Assembly: GCF_003014655.1 (NCBI RefSeq)
Contig: NZ_PYAT01000003.1
Span: forward strand, 248,001-312,000
Reading direction: 5' to 3'
DNA length: 64,000 nt
From: Planomicrobium soli
GTDB lineage: Bacteria > Bacillota > Bacilli > Bacillales_A > Planococcaceae
The notes under the pieces were generated by a model that was not told the origin of the DNA, made no database searches, and saw nothing but the letters and a program-made list of their open reading frames with translations. Shown in pieces: positions 44,070-53,326 of this stretch (positions are counted from its first letter, which is position 1; each line of letters starts with the position of its first letter). The position numbers and the translations under genes were made by a program.

Positions 44070-44885
44070 TTAACCGAATCGCCCTGAAATGTAATCTTCC
44101 GTCCGTTTATCGGATGGATTGGAGAAGATGGCATCCGTTTCATCGAATTCAATCACTTCTCCATTCAGGAAGAATGCGGTTCTGTCGGAAATTCGTGCAG
44201 CCTGCTGCATGTTGTGCGTTACAATGATGATGCTGTAATCTGCTTTTAACTCCTGGACCAGTTCTTCGACTTTCAAAGTTGAGATTGGGTCCAAAGCAGA
44301 GGTCGGTTCATCCATTAAGATAACATCCGGTTCAATCGCCAATGCTCTGGCGATGCAGACCCGCTGCTGCTGGCCCCCTGAAACGCTGTAGGCATTCTCA
44401 TTCAACCGATCTTTCACTTCATCCCAGATAGCAGCGCCGCGCAAGCTTTTTTCGACTATTTCATCAAGGATCTTCTTGTTTTTGATGCCGTGGATGCGCG
44501 GTCCGTAAGCGATATTGTCATAGATCGATTTCGGGAACGGATTCGGCTTTTGGAAAACCATGCCTACGCGCGTCCGCAGCTCTTCCACTTGATAATCCGA
44601 ACTGAAGATATTGCGGTCGCGATATAAAATTTCCCCCGACGTTTTGACGGATGGCACAAGTTCCACCATTCGGTTCAAGGTTTTGATATAGGTGGATTTT
44701 CCGCAGCCTGACGGCCCGATAATCGCTGTTACTTCATTTTCATTGATGTCCAAGTCGATGTTTTTCAAGGCATGTTTTTCGCCGTACCATAAATTCAGTT
44801 CTTTCGTTTGGTAAACCGGCGTTTTTTGAACCTGTACCTGTGGTCTATCGGATTTTTTCTTTTCTGTTTTGATTGTCATTGTCAT
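44070..44885 (-). CDS. pstB: Phosphate ABC transporter ATPase
   Basis: 271 residues. Walker [18 protein letters not shown], signature [17 protein letters not shown] and Walker [14 protein letters not shown] are all present. It drives PstCA-mediated phosphate import at the inner face of the membrane. The first 25 residues are a lysine-rich extension; [12 protein letters not shown] is the chosen start, after GGAGGGGGTTCAACA. Confidence 0.97.
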   Translation of the reverse strand: MTMTIKTEKKKSDRPQVQVQKTPVYQTKELNLWYGEKHALKNIDLDINENEVTAIIGPSGCGKSTYIKTLNRMVELVPSVKTSGEILYRDRNIFSSDYQVEELRTRVGMVFQKPNPFPKSIYDNIAYGPRIHGIKNKKILDEIVEKSLRGAAIWDEVKDRLNENAYSVSGGQQQRVCIARALAIEPDVILMDEPTSALDPISTLKVEELVQELKADYSIIIVTHNMQQAARISDRTAFFLNGEVIEFDETDAIFSNPSDKRTEDYISGRFG

Positions 44886-44912
44886 TGTTGAACCCCCTCC
44901 AACTTTTACGCA

Positions 44913-45791
44913 TTAATACCGTTTCTGGAATTTGTTTCGAATCAAGACTGCAATAGAGTTCATTAATAGCAAGAAAATCATTAGAATGATGATTCCTGCT
45001 GCAGCAACTGTTTGGAATTGCTGTTGCGGCCGGCTTGCCCAGTCAAAAATCTGGATAGGCAAAGCGGTGAACGTATCAAATACGCCTGCTGGCAAAAACT
45101 GAATGATGACAGGCACACCAATAACGATAAGCGGTGCTGTTTCACCAATTGCGCGGGACAAGGCCAAAATGCTTCCTGTCAATATTCCAGGGATGGCAGC
45201 CGGCAAAATGATTTTCACGATAGTCTGCCACTTTGTTGCCCCCATACCAAGCGACGCTTCCCGCAGTTCGTTCGGAACAGCGCGGATCGCCTCTTGTGAA
45301 GCCACAATGATAACCGGCAATATAAGCAAACTCATCGTGAATCCAGCTGCAAGTATGCTGTTGCCCAATGAAAGCGCCCGGACAAAAATCGTCAGGCCGA
45401 GCAAACCGAAAACGATGGATGGTACGCCCGCTAAGTTTGCGATGTTGATTCGGATAAATGCCGTAATTTTATTTTTCTTTGCGTATTCTTCCAAGTAAAT
45501 TGCAGAACCAACGCCCAGGATAATCGATGTTGGAGCTACAACCGCCATTAGCCATAAAGAACCGATAAGGGCTGCTTTGATGCCGGCCTTTTCAGGAAAG
45601 CGTGATGAGAAATTCGATAAGAAGTCCAGCGATAAATGGCCTGCTCCTTGTGTGATGATCCGGTAAGCGAGTATTAAGAGCGCAAGTATAGCAAGCGTTG
45701 TTGCCGCCAGAAAGATGCCTTTAAAAATAACGTTTAATACCAATCGGCTGTTCATACGTTTAACAACTTGTTCATGTTCGATATAGCGCAT
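44913..45791 (-). CDS. pstA: Phosphate ABC transporter permease PstA
   Basis: 292 residues from the ATG at 45791 (MRYIEHEQVVKRMNSRLVLN), after GGGAGGAATATTAAG; 14 more codons are open upstream within pstC. Six membrane helices and the EAA loop region (RAVPNELREASLGMGATKWQT) that contacts PstB are visible. It overlaps the pstC 3' end and precedes pstB by 27 bases. Confidence 0.95.
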   Translation of the reverse strand: MRYIEHEQVVKRMNSRLVLNVIFKGIFLAATTLAILALLILAYRIITQGAGHLSLDFLSNFSSRFPEKAGIKAALIGSLWLMAVVAPTSIILGVGSAIYLEEYAKKNKITAFIRINIANLAGVPSIVFGLLGLTIFVRALSLGNSILAAGFTMSLLILPVIIVASQEAIRAVPNELREASLGMGATKWQTIVKIILPAAIPGILTGSILALSRAIGETAPLIVIGVPVIIQFLPAGVFDTFTALPIQIFDWASRPQQQFQTVAAAGIIILMIFLLLMNSIAVLIRNKFQKRY

Positions 45792-45792
45792 C

Positions 45793-46719
45793 TTAATATT
45801 CCTCCCTGAATCGTTTTGCAAGATATCCAGCAAGAATATTCATCAGCATGGTGAAGACGAATAAGGTGAACCCGACTGCGTATATGGAGTAGTAGATGGT
45901 TGTCCCATACCCCGCATCCCCTTTAGATACTTGAACAATATAGGCAGTCATCGTCTGGATAGAGTCTGTAAAATCTCCGTTGAATTTCGGAGTTGATCCA
46001 CCCGCGAGTGAAACGATCATTGTTTCGCCGATAGCCCGTGATACTGCAAGAACGATCGAAGCGATAATACCGGACAAAGCGGCCGGTACAGTGATTTTCC
46101 AGGCAACCTCGAATTTAGTGGACCCCATTGCAAGAGCACCTTCACGAATTTGTCTGGGCACGGATGACATCGCATCTTCAGATAACGAAGCTATCATCGG
46201 AATGATCATGATACCGACAACAATACCCGGTGAAATGGCATTAAAAATCTTAATTTGCGGGAAAATACTTTGCAAAATTGGAGTGACAAATGTTAAAGCG
46301 AAAAAACCGTAAACAATTGTTGGAACGCCCGCAAGCACTTCTAACACCGGCTTGACGATGCGGCGCACTGTTTCGCTGGCATACTCACTTAAATATATGG
46401 CTGATGCAATACCGATCGGGACTGCAACAATAACCGCGATAAGCGTAACTTTCAACGTACCGATAATGAGCGGCAATATCCCGAAAAGCTGCTCCTTATT
46501 TGAAAATGGCAGCCATGTGGTACCGAATATGAAATCAACTACCGAAACTCTTGTGAAAAAAGTAAAGGTTTCGACGACCAGTGTCATCACTATTCCGATT
46601 GTTGTTAAAACCGATACGGATGCAATAAGGAACAAAATGACCGGTATCATTTTTTCCATAAATCTTTTGTTCTTTTTCCCTTTCGATTGTGCAATCATTT
46701 CCTGCACAGATGTTCGCAT
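45793..46719 (-). CDS. pstC: Phosphate ABC transporter permease PstC
   Basis: 308 residues, six membrane helices, with the EAA loop SSVPRQIREGALAMGSTKFEV. It forms the membrane channel with PstA. It follows pstS after about 80 bases that contain a hairpin (46744-46767), which may reduce permease expression relative to the binding protein. Confidence 0.95.
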   Translation of the reverse strand: MRTSVQEMIAQSKGKKNKRFMEKMIPVILFLIASVSVLTTIGIVMTLVVETFTFFTRVSVVDFIFGTTWLPFSNKEQLFGILPLIIGTLKVTLIAVIVAVPIGIASAIYLSEYASETVRRIVKPVLEVLAGVPTIVYGFFALTFVTPILQSIFPQIKIFNAISPGIVVGIMIIPMIASLSEDAMSSVPRQIREGALAMGSTKFEVAWKITVPAALSGIIASIVLAVSRAIGETMIVSLAGGSTPKFNGDFTDSIQTMTAYIVQVSKGDAGYGTTIYYSIYAVGFTLFVFTMLMNILAGYLAKRFREEY

Positions 46720-46743
46720 AAAGAATCCCCTTTCAACCGCAAA

Positions 46744-46767
46744 GGGTGAACAGCTGGCTGCTCACCC
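46744..46767 (-). terminator. Hairpin between pstS and pstC
   Basis: GGGTGAACAGC and GCTGCTCACCC form a nearly perfect stem with only TTT following. In many binding-protein transporters such a stem keeps more message for the binding protein; that role is inferred. Confidence 0.55.
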
Positions 46768-46784
46768 CTCAATTTGAACTAAAC

Positions 46785-46811
46785 TGTTTATTGTTTATTG
46801 TTTATTGTTTA
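46785..46811. repeat. Seven-base repeat across the pstS stop codon
   Basis: TGTTTAT occurs three times in tandem, with a fourth partial copy. The pstS stop codon lies inside it, so slippage by seven bases would alter only the last codons or the spacer. Confidence 0.7.
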
Positions 46812-47770
46812 AGCGCTTCTAAATCTGCTTTGCCTTTATCGTATTCTTCTTGCGGAAGAGCTACGTAACCGACTGCTTCAGCCATTTCTCCAGCATTTTC
46901 TAATGTATATTCAAGGAAGTTGTAAACTTGCTCTTCTTCAGTAGCTGCTTTATTGTTTGCATAAGTGAACAATGGACGCGATAGTGGGCTGTATTCGCCA
47001 GACTCGATCGTTTCGTTCGTCGGTTCAACTCCGTTGATTTTAACGACTTTTAACGTATCTTGGTTTGCTTGGTAGTAAGCATATCCGAAAAATCCGATAG
47101 CGTTAGGATCTGCTTGGATCCCTTGTACCAATACGTTGTCATCTTCAGAAAGAGTAGCTGAGCTTACCAAATCTTCCTCTTCCAAAACCACTTCATTGAA
47201 GTAATCGAATGTTCCTGAATCTGTTCCTGGCGCATAGAAGACTACGTTTTCTTCTGGCCATTCCGGATTGATGTCAGACCATTTTTTTGTCGTGCCATCT
47301 TCAACCCATAACTTTTTCAAATCTTCTATTGTCAGGTCTTCAACCCAATCATTTTCTTTACTTACTACTACAGATAAACCATCATAAGCTAACAAGAACT
47401 CGGTATAATCAATGCCAGCATCTTCAAGGCTCTTGGCTTCTTCTTCTTTTATCGGGCGTGATGCATTCGAGAAATCTGTCTCGCCTTGGATGAATTTTTC
47501 AAAGCCGCCGCCTGTACCGGAAACACCGACTGTCACTTGGACGTTTGGCTGCGCTCCTGCATATTCTTCAACAATACCTTCCATAATTGGTGCAACTGTT
47601 GATGAACCGTCTCCAGAAACTTTACCTTCCAGTTGTGCAGTTTCTGATTCCGAATTTCCTTCTCCAGACGATCCCGAACTGCCTTGCTGTGCAGTGTTAC
47701 CGCCGCAAGCACCAAGCAGTACAGATGAACCAAGAATTGTTGACGCCATGACAAACTTCCAGTTTTTCAT
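46802..47770 (-). CDS. pstS: Phosphate-binding lipoprotein PstS
   Basis: 322 residues. The signal peptide MKNWKFVMASTILGSSVLLG ends in the lipobox LGAC (Cys22), followed by a Ser/Gly/Glu-rich tether. Phosphate-site motifs are SGDGSSTVAPI and GTGGGFEKFIQGETDFSNASRP. It is first gene of the pst operon and directly follows four PhoP half-sites, so strong induction under phosphate limitation is expected. Confidence 0.97.
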   Translation of the reverse strand: MKNWKFVMASTILGSSVLLGACGGNTAQQGSSGSSGEGNSESETAQLEGKVSGDGSSTVAPIMEGIVEEYAGAQPNVQVTVGVSGTGGGFEKFIQGETDFSNASRPIKEEEAKSLEDAGIDYTEFLLAYDGLSVVVSKENDWVEDLTIEDLKKLWVEDGTTKKWSDINPEWPEENVVFYAPGTDSGTFDYFNEVVLEEEDLVSSATLSEDDNVLVQGIQADPNAIGFFGYAYYQANQDTLKVVKINGVEPTNETIESGEYSPLSRPLFTYANNKAATEEEQVYNFLEYTLENAGEMAEAVGYVALPQEEYDKGKADLEALKQ

Positions 47771-47827
47771 TGAGTAGTTCCCCCTAAAGTTTATGTTTGC
47801 TTTACAAATACAACTATAATCCGCGAA

Positions 47828-47866
47828 TGTTGAGCCTATATAAAGCGAATGTTAAGAAACTGTAAA
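47828..47866 (-). promoter_or_regulatory. PhoP box of the pst operon
   Basis: Read on the minus strand, four half-sites TTTACA, TTAACA, TTTATA and TCAACA begin at 11-base intervals (five-base spacers), the exact PhoP pattern TT(A/C/T)A(C/T)A of Bacillales. They lie about 60-95 bases before the pstS ATG. Confidence 0.9.
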
Positions 47867-47876
47867 TATGAAAATA

Positions 47877-47912
47877 AAAAACCGCAATGCATTTGTGCGC
47901 ATTGCGGTTTTT
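47877..47912. terminator. Terminator after pbpA-type gene
   Basis: AAAAACCGCAATGC (47877-47890) and GCATTGCGGTTTTT (47899-47912) pair perfectly. On the minus strand it ends the penicillin-binding protein gene just before the pst promoter. Confidence 0.9.
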
Positions 47913-47929
47913 CTATGATTTTAGAAAGC

Positions 47930-50113
47930 TTATTCTGTTGCTTCTTTTTCTTCATTATAAGGAGCCTTGATAACTGTAGGCGATTCTTCACTTGGTTTAG
48001 CTTTCAATTCAAAATACTTATCAACTGCAGCACGGGCAATCTTGTGGGTTGTCCCTGGTACTGCTTTCGTGTTGGTTGTAATATACGGAATCAGTACCGC
48101 ATATGCGATTTGCGGATCGTCATATGGTGCAAAGCCCACATGGGCAGTATTGATTGAAGGCTTATTGTAAAACGGGCTTTCGGAATCATCGTAATAACTT
48201 ATTTCTGCCGTACCGGTTTTTCCGGCAGCCGTATAGTCTGCATCACCAAAATAAGAGCGGGCAGAACCCCTGTTTCCTGTGTATACCATACGCATGCCTT
48301 TTTTCACTTGGTCGATTTCCGCCTGCGTATTGTTGATGCGATTTAATATTTTCGGTTCTATCACTGTTTCTACAGAACCCAGTGTTTTGCCGTCAGTTGA
48401 TGCTTTCCGTATCTCTTTAACAATATGCGGTTCCATCCGGTAGCCGTCATTGGCAATAGTTGAAATATATTGAGCCAGTTGCATGGGCGTATACGTATCA
48501 TACTGGCCGATTACCAAGTTAAGGAATATCCCAGGTTCCCCTGCAATAAATCTACCTTTCAAGCCACTTCCCTCATTTGGCAAATCAACGCCTGTCGGAA
48601 CACCAAGGCCGAATTGGGCAAATGAATTTCTTACTGTGTTATAGTCTTCTGCTTTAACAGAAAACCCCCATTTATGTTGATAAGTGTTTCCAGAAATAGC
48701 TAGCGCTATTTTAAACATATAAACGTTAGATGAAACTTCAAGAGCTTGTGTATCCGACAACGGAACACGATTGTTCAAACTTTGGTTAAAGAGGGACCTT
48801 TTTACATCCCCCCCAGCTAATTGCAGTGGTTCGTCAATCATTACTTGGTTCAATTCAATTGCATTTTGTTCATAACCGGTCAGCAAAGTTGCCCCTTTAA
48901 CTACAGAACCGGTCGGATATGCCGCTGTTATGGCACCAAAAGAATAATCATTGACCACGGTTTTACCGTCTTCATCTCTTCCGATCTGTTTCCCGACCAT
49001 CGAAAGCACTTCTCCCGTTTTAGGGTCCATCATAACCAGATAAGCATCACGGACAAGCTGGGAATTCGGCCCTGCTTTCAATTCTCTTAAATGCTCTTCC
49101 ACAATATTCCCGAGCGAAGATTGCAATTCGGTATCGATCGACAAGACCAAATCTTTGCCGGGCTGCCCTTCGTCGACCGGAATTGTATCGATTACCCGGC
49201 CTCTTCCGTCTGTAATGTTTTTGACCACCGATTTTTGGCCTTGCAGCACTTCTTCGTACTGTTGTTCAAGAAAACTGGTGCCTACCCGGTCATTGCGCGA
49301 ATAATCGCGGGCCAAGTAGTAGTTCAGCTTGTTTGCAGGTATTCCTTGTTCCGGCGTAGTTGTACTTCCAAGAATGACCAAATCACTTGTTTTGGTCCGT
49401 TTCCAATCGGTAATCGTATTTACGCCTTTTAGTTTCGGATCGGTCAGCCGTTCTGAAACACGCGCAAATTCTTCCGCCGTTACATCTTTATTTTTAATGA
49501 TCTGCGGCGACATAGCATAGCCAGAAGTCATTTCACGGAAAATCGCCAGCACTTCAAGCTGCTCTTCTGTAATGCTTTCCAGCTCTTTTTCTGTGATTTT
49601 TTCCCGGATCAAAGCATCCAGCTTTTGCTGCTTTTCTTTTTTGGTGATATCTTCACTTTCAATAGCTGCACGTTCTTCGTCAGTCACTTTTTCAGTTGCG
49701 GCTTCAGTATGAAGCATAATATAGTAATCCTGTTTATCGCGCAACGTGACTTTATTGGTTTCTTTTTCAATCAACTTGGCAAGTTCTTTTGCCACTTCAA
49801 GCATTTCTGTTCTCTTTGTCGTTTGCATCGCTGTATAAGTGATGGCGTTAACCGGCTGGTTGTCTACTTGGACGCGCCCTTCACTATCAAAAATGCGGCC
49901 ACGCGGCACGCTTGTGTTGACCGGAACTTCTTCTGTCCGAGCGATAGCCCGCGCAAAATCTTCACCTTTAACAATTTGCAGATAGCCTAACCGCAAAATC
50001 AAAATAGAAAATAGCAGAAATATAGAGAAAAAGAGGATATTCATCCGAAAGACCGTATTGGATTTTAATTTGGACTTTGCCAGAGTTGCCTGCCTTTTTT
50101 GAGGGGGCTTCAT
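47930..50113 (-). CDS. pbpA: Class B penicillin-binding protein (PBP2 type)
   Basis: 727 residues. One N-terminal membrane helix (MNILFFSIFLLFSILILRLG), a dimerisation domain, and a C-terminal transpeptidase domain with SVVK (in YPTGSVVKGATLL), SSN (EVSSNVYMF) and KTGT (AAGKTGTAEISY). It cross-links peptidoglycan; the B. subtilis gene in this position is pbpA (PBP2A), linked to rod-shape elongation. Planococcus-type cells are often cocci, so the role could differ. It sits between sodA and pst and has its own terminator. Confidence 0.9.
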   Translation of the reverse strand: MKPPQKRQATLAKSKLKSNTVFRMNILFFSIFLLFSILILRLGYLQIVKGEDFARAIARTEEVPVNTSVPRGRIFDSEGRVQVDNQPVNAITYTAMQTTKRTEMLEVAKELAKLIEKETNKVTLRDKQDYYIMLHTEAATEKVTDEERAAIESEDITKKEKQQKLDALIREKITEKELESITEEQLEVLAIFREMTSGYAMSPQIIKNKDVTAEEFARVSERLTDPKLKGVNTITDWKRTKTSDLVILGSTTTPEQGIPANKLNYYLARDYSRNDRVGTSFLEQQYEEVLQGQKSVVKNITDGRGRVIDTIPVDEGQPGKDLVLSIDTELQSSLGNIVEEHLRELKAGPNSQLVRDAYLVMMDPKTGEVLSMVGKQIGRDEDGKTVVNDYSFGAITAAYPTGSVVKGATLLTGYEQNAIELNQVMIDEPLQLAGGDVKRSLFNQSLNNRVPLSDTQALEVSSNVYMFKIALAISGNTYQHKWGFSVKAEDYNTVRNSFAQFGLGVPTGVDLPNEGSGLKGRFIAGEPGIFLNLVIGQYDTYTPMQLAQYISTIANDGYRMEPHIVKEIRKASTDGKTLGSVETVIEPKILNRINNTQAEIDQVKKGMRMVYTGNRGSARSYFGDADYTAAGKTGTAEISYYDDSESPFYNKPSINTAHVGFAPYDDPQIAYAVLIPYITTNTKAVPGTTHKIARAAVDKYFELKAKPSEESPTVIKAPYNEEKEATE

Positions 50114-50172
50114 TTTTCATGCACTCCTTTCACAAAATGTGCATTAGTTAGTATATCATTTGCATATAAAAA

Positions 50173-50204
50173 GCACACACTTTTTCTGACGAAAAAGTGT
50201 GTGC
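50173..50204 (-). terminator. Terminator after sodA
   Basis: GCACACACTTTTTC (50173-50186) and GAAAAAGTGTGTGC (50191-50204) pair perfectly, followed on the minus strand by five T. Confidence 0.9.
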
Positions 50205-50224
50205 AAAGTTTCAATTTTTTACAA

Positions 50225-50833
50225 TTATTTTGTAGCGTCGAAACGGCGTGATACTTCTTCCCAGTTTACAACGTTCCAGAATGCTGCAAGATAATCAGGG
50301 CGTCTGTTTTGATATTTCAAGTAATACGCGTGTTCCCATACGTCTACTCCAAGAAGCGGCGTTTGGCCTTCCATCAAAGGAGAGTCCTGGTTTTGAGTGG
50401 AAGTTACTTCTAGCTCGCCGTTGTTGCTGACAAGCCAAGCCCAACCAGAACCAAAGCGTGTTTTTCCTGCATTTTCAAATTGAGTTTTAAACTCATCAAA
50501 GCTGCCAAATTTGCTGTCGATTGCCTCAGCCAAAGCGCCAGTCGGGTTGCCGCCGCCATTTGGAGAAAGCAATTGCCAGAAAAGCGAGTGGTTTGCGTGT
50601 CCGCCGCCGTTGTTGCGCACAGCTGTACGGATTTCTTCAGGAACTGAACTTAAATCAGAGATCAATTCTTCGACTGATTTTGAAGCAAGTTCTTCGTTGC
50701 CTTCAAGAGCCGCGTTTACATTCGTCACATACGTATTGTGGTGCTTTGTGTGGTGAATGTTCATCGTTTCCTTGTCAATGTGTGGTTCCAGTGCATCGTA
50801 AGCATAAGGTAGTTCAGGTAATTGGTAAGCCAT
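50225..50833 (-). CDS. sodA: Superoxide dismutase (Mn/Fe family)
   Basis: 202 residues from the ATG at 50833 ([20 protein letters not shown]), after AAGGAGGAATTCATTC. Metal ligands lie in [12 protein letters not shown] (His), GHANHSLFW (His), and [19 protein letters not shown] (Asp, His). GSGWAWLV is also conserved. The sequence around the active site (GGGHANH) fits the Mn type. It removes superoxide in the cytoplasm. Confidence 0.96.
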   Translation of the reverse strand: MAYQLPELPYAYDALEPHIDKETMNIHHTKHHNTYVTNVNAALEGNEELASKSVEELISDLSSVPEEIRTAVRNNGGGHANHSLFWQLLSPNGGGNPTGALAEAIDSKFGSFDEFKTQFENAGKTRFGSGWAWLVSNNGELEVTSTQNQDSPLMEGQTPLLGVDVWEHAYYLKYQNRRPDYLAAFWNVVNWEEVSRRFDATK

Positions 50834-50943
50834 GAATGAATTCCTCCTTGAGTCTAATGTTCTACGTTCATAGCGTAACAAACTTTTTAGAACGGCACAA
50901 TCAAAATGCATGTCTTGGCGCTCGATTCAGACCTTTGACCGAT

Positions 50944-51423
50944 TCAAGTTACCCAGAAGAAAAGCGCCACCATTACCACTTGAATGATGCCTTTTGTAAA
51001 TACCGACGTGACGAATCCTACAACAGAGCCGATTCCCGACTTGACGGATTGCTTGAGTGTCGACCGGTTAAATAAAATTTCTGCAAGGATGGCTCCTACA
51101 AACGGTCCTACTAAAATTCCGATGATGGGGATGATGAATGGGCCGACAATCAACCCGATCGTGCTGCCCCACAGCCCCGCTTTGGAACCGCCAAACTTCT
51201 TCACCCCGAAAGCATTGGCAGCTGCATCCGCGCCGAACAATAACACCAAAAACAAAATCTCAATCGTCCAGAACCACCATGGAAGATCTGCAAAGTTAAA
51301 AAACAAACCGTAGACGACAAATCCGCCAAATATGAACAATGCTGCAGGAATTATCGGATAGACAAGCCCGATAAATCCGATAACAAAACACAGTGCAATT
51401 AGCACCCAAGCGATAACTTCCAT
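50944..51423 (-). CDS. DUF456 membrane protein
   Basis: 159 residues from the ATG at 51423 (MEVIAWVLIALCFVIGFIGL), after GGGAGGAAACTAG. Four to five membrane helices with glycine-rich loops and the conserved GAIGLIVGPF-type region (GSTIGLIVGPFIIPIIGILVG). This is the DUF456 family found beside sodA in Bacillales (YqgC). Function unknown. It lies downstream of the Na/Pi symporter gene, behind that gene's terminator. Confidence 0.88.
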   Translation of the reverse strand: MEVIAWVLIALCFVIGFIGLVYPIIPAALFIFGGFVVYGLFFNFADLPWWFWTIEILFLVLLFGADAAANAFGVKKFGGSKAGLWGSTIGLIVGPFIIPIIGILVGPFVGAILAEILFNRSTLKQSVKSGIGSVVGFVTSVFTKGIIQVVMVALFFWVT

Positions 51424-51447
51424 TCTAGTTTCCTCCCATATAAAAAA

Positions 51448-51501
51448 GCTCTCTTTCATCGTGCCTGACATTTTTGCAAATGTAAAGCGATGAAAGAGAG
51501 C
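51448..51501 (-). terminator. Terminator after Na/Pi symporter gene
   Basis: GCTCTCTTTCATCG (51448-51461) and CGATGAAAGAGAGC (51488-51501) pair perfectly around a 26-base loop, followed on the minus strand by TTTTTTAT. Confidence 0.85.
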
Positions 51502-51531
51502 GATTAAAAGCCTGTTGTATGAAACTATGGG

Positions 51532-53163
51532 TTATGCACGGTTTCCTAGAATGGCTTCAGCGATATTGACAGAATGGTCGCCGATTCGTTCCAAGTTGCT
51601 GACGATATCGACAAAGACAATTCCTGCCTGAGCAGAACAAGCCCCTTCATTAACACGCATAATGTGTTTTTTGCGGAATTTACGTTCCATCTTATCGATC
51701 AAATCTTCTTGCTGCGCTACTTCTCTCGCAACATCGTGGTCGCTCGTATCCAATGCATCGAGCGCTTTTTGAACCGTTTCAATCGTTAGTGTAAACATTT
51801 CTTCTAAATCAGCCATGGCTTCTGGTGTTAATTTCACTTTATTTTCTTCCTGGTAGTCAACCAGCTCAAGAATATTCTCGAAATGATCTCCGATCCGTTC
51901 GATATCACGTACAGTTTCCATCAATACTGTATGGCGTGAAGAATCTGCAGATGAAATGGATTCTGCTGAAATCAACACCAAGTATTCCGTTATCTTCTGG
52001 TCCAGGTTATTGATCGCCTGTTCCAGCTGATAGCCTGTCTCAGCATTTTTCTTGCTTTTCGTCAACAAGTACTGATAAGTTTCCTGAAGCCCTTGAACCG
52101 AGTAATTCCCCATCCGGATAATTTCCTCTTTTGCTTGTCCAAGCGCGATAGATGGCGCGGTATCAACAAAATGGACGTCCAAATGTTTTGGTGCAAATTC
52201 GATCGTCCGTTCTTCCCCTGGAATGAACTTGGTAACCAAGTATGCCCATGCCCCGATCAATGGGAATTGGATGATAGTGTTCGCAACGTTGAATGACCCA
52301 TGGGCAAATGCGATCTGCATTTTCGCTTCCAAATTAAGAAGGCCTGAAATCCACTCAATATACGCTGTGAATGGCACCAGGAGGATAAGGAAGACAACCG
52401 AGCCCAAAACATTAAAGAGTACATGGACAGCAGCAGCACGGCGAGCGGTAATTGAAGCGCCAAGTGATGCTAAAACTGCAGTAATGGTTGTTCCGATGTT
52501 ATCACCGAATAAAACCGGAAGCGATGTTCCAAGATTCAAAACGCCTTCCGAGTAAAGGCCTTGTAAAATTGCAACAGTCGCACTCGAACTTTGTACAATC
52601 AAAGTAAAGACTGTTCCTACAAAAACGCCCAAAATAGGCAAATGGCTCAAGTTAACAGTCATATCAATGAATGCAGGCAATTCGCGCAAAGGTTTCATTC
52701 CGTCGCTCATCAACTCTAAGCCGTAGAAAAGTCCCCCAAAGCCAAAGACAACCTGCCCCACATTTTGGATGCTATGTTTGCGGAAGAAAAAGATTAGTAC
52801 TGTTCCTAGCGCAATGATCGGCAATGCATATTCGCCAACATCCAAGCCGATGATAAATGCGGTAACGGTAGTCCCGATGTTCGCTCCCATAATAACACCG
52901 ATCGCCTGCCGCAATGTCATGAAGCCGGCGCTCACTAAACCGACAACAATAACTGTTGTTCCTGAGCTTGATTGAATTAAAATGGTAACTATAATACCAA
53001 CAAGCACACCCATGAACGGGTTGGTGGTAAAACGATCTAAAATTGCGCGAAGACGGTCGCCTGCAGCTTTCTGCAAGCCGTCCCCCATATATTTAATGGA
53101 AAAAAGAAATATCCCTAGCCCTCCAAAGAAAGTAAAGAGAATTTCTTGCCAGTTAGTTTCCAT
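51532..53163 (-). CDS. Na+/phosphate symporter with PhoU domain (NptA family)
   Basis: 543 residues. The N-terminal part has two inverted Na/Pi-cotransporter repeats with the QSSS motif (ILIQSSSGTTVIVVGLVSAG and LIVQSSSATVAILQG). The C-terminal part (about residues 330-543) is a PhoU-like helical domain with ERIGDHFENILE and ERIGDHSVNIAE. It imports or exports phosphate with sodium across the membrane. A divergent pair of PhoP half-sites lies just upstream, so induction in phosphate shortage is likely, giving two phosphate routes in this window. Confidence 0.93.
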   Translation of the reverse strand: METNWQEILFTFFGGLGIFLFSIKYMGDGLQKAAGDRLRAILDRFTTNPFMGVLVGIIVTILIQSSSGTTVIVVGLVSAGFMTLRQAIGVIMGANIGTTVTAFIIGLDVGEYALPIIALGTVLIFFFRKHSIQNVGQVVFGFGGLFYGLELMSDGMKPLRELPAFIDMTVNLSHLPILGVFVGTVFTLIVQSSSATVAILQGLYSEGVLNLGTSLPVLFGDNIGTTITAVLASLGASITARRAAAVHVLFNVLGSVVFLILLVPFTAYIEWISGLLNLEAKMQIAFAHGSFNVANTIIQFPLIGAWAYLVTKFIPGEERTIEFAPKHLDVHFVDTAPSIALGQAKEEIIRMGNYSVQGLQETYQYLLTKSKKNAETGYQLEQAINNLDQKITEYLVLISAESISSADSSRHTVLMETVRDIERIGDHFENILELVDYQEENKVKLTPEAMADLEEMFTLTIETVQKALDALDTSDHDVAREVAQQEDLIDKMERKFRKKHIMRVNEGACSAQAGIVFVDIVSNLERIGDHSVNIAEAILGNRA

Positions 53164-53219
53164 GTTGAAAAATCATCTCCCAATTCATTTTTAGCCCTAC
53201 CTGCCTATTATGCATTTTC

Positions 53220-53268
53220 CGTTAAGGTTTTGTGAAGCTTTTTCTTAAATATTTACAAAACCTTAACA
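53220..53268. promoter_or_regulatory. Divergent PhoP-box pair within inverted repeat
   Basis: GTTAAGGTTTTGTGAA (53221-53236) and TTTACAAAACCTTAAC (53252-53267) are inverted repeats with one mismatch. Minus-strand half-sites TTCACA and TTAACG point toward the symporter; plus-strand half-sites TTTACA and TTAACA point toward the DUF1189 gene. Each pair has the 11-base PhoP spacing. Control of both genes by PhoP is inferred. Confidence 0.7.
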
Positions 53269-53326
53269 ATCGAAAACAAAATTTGCATTTTGGCATGATA
53301 CGATAAAGATAAGAACTGAAAGGAAG

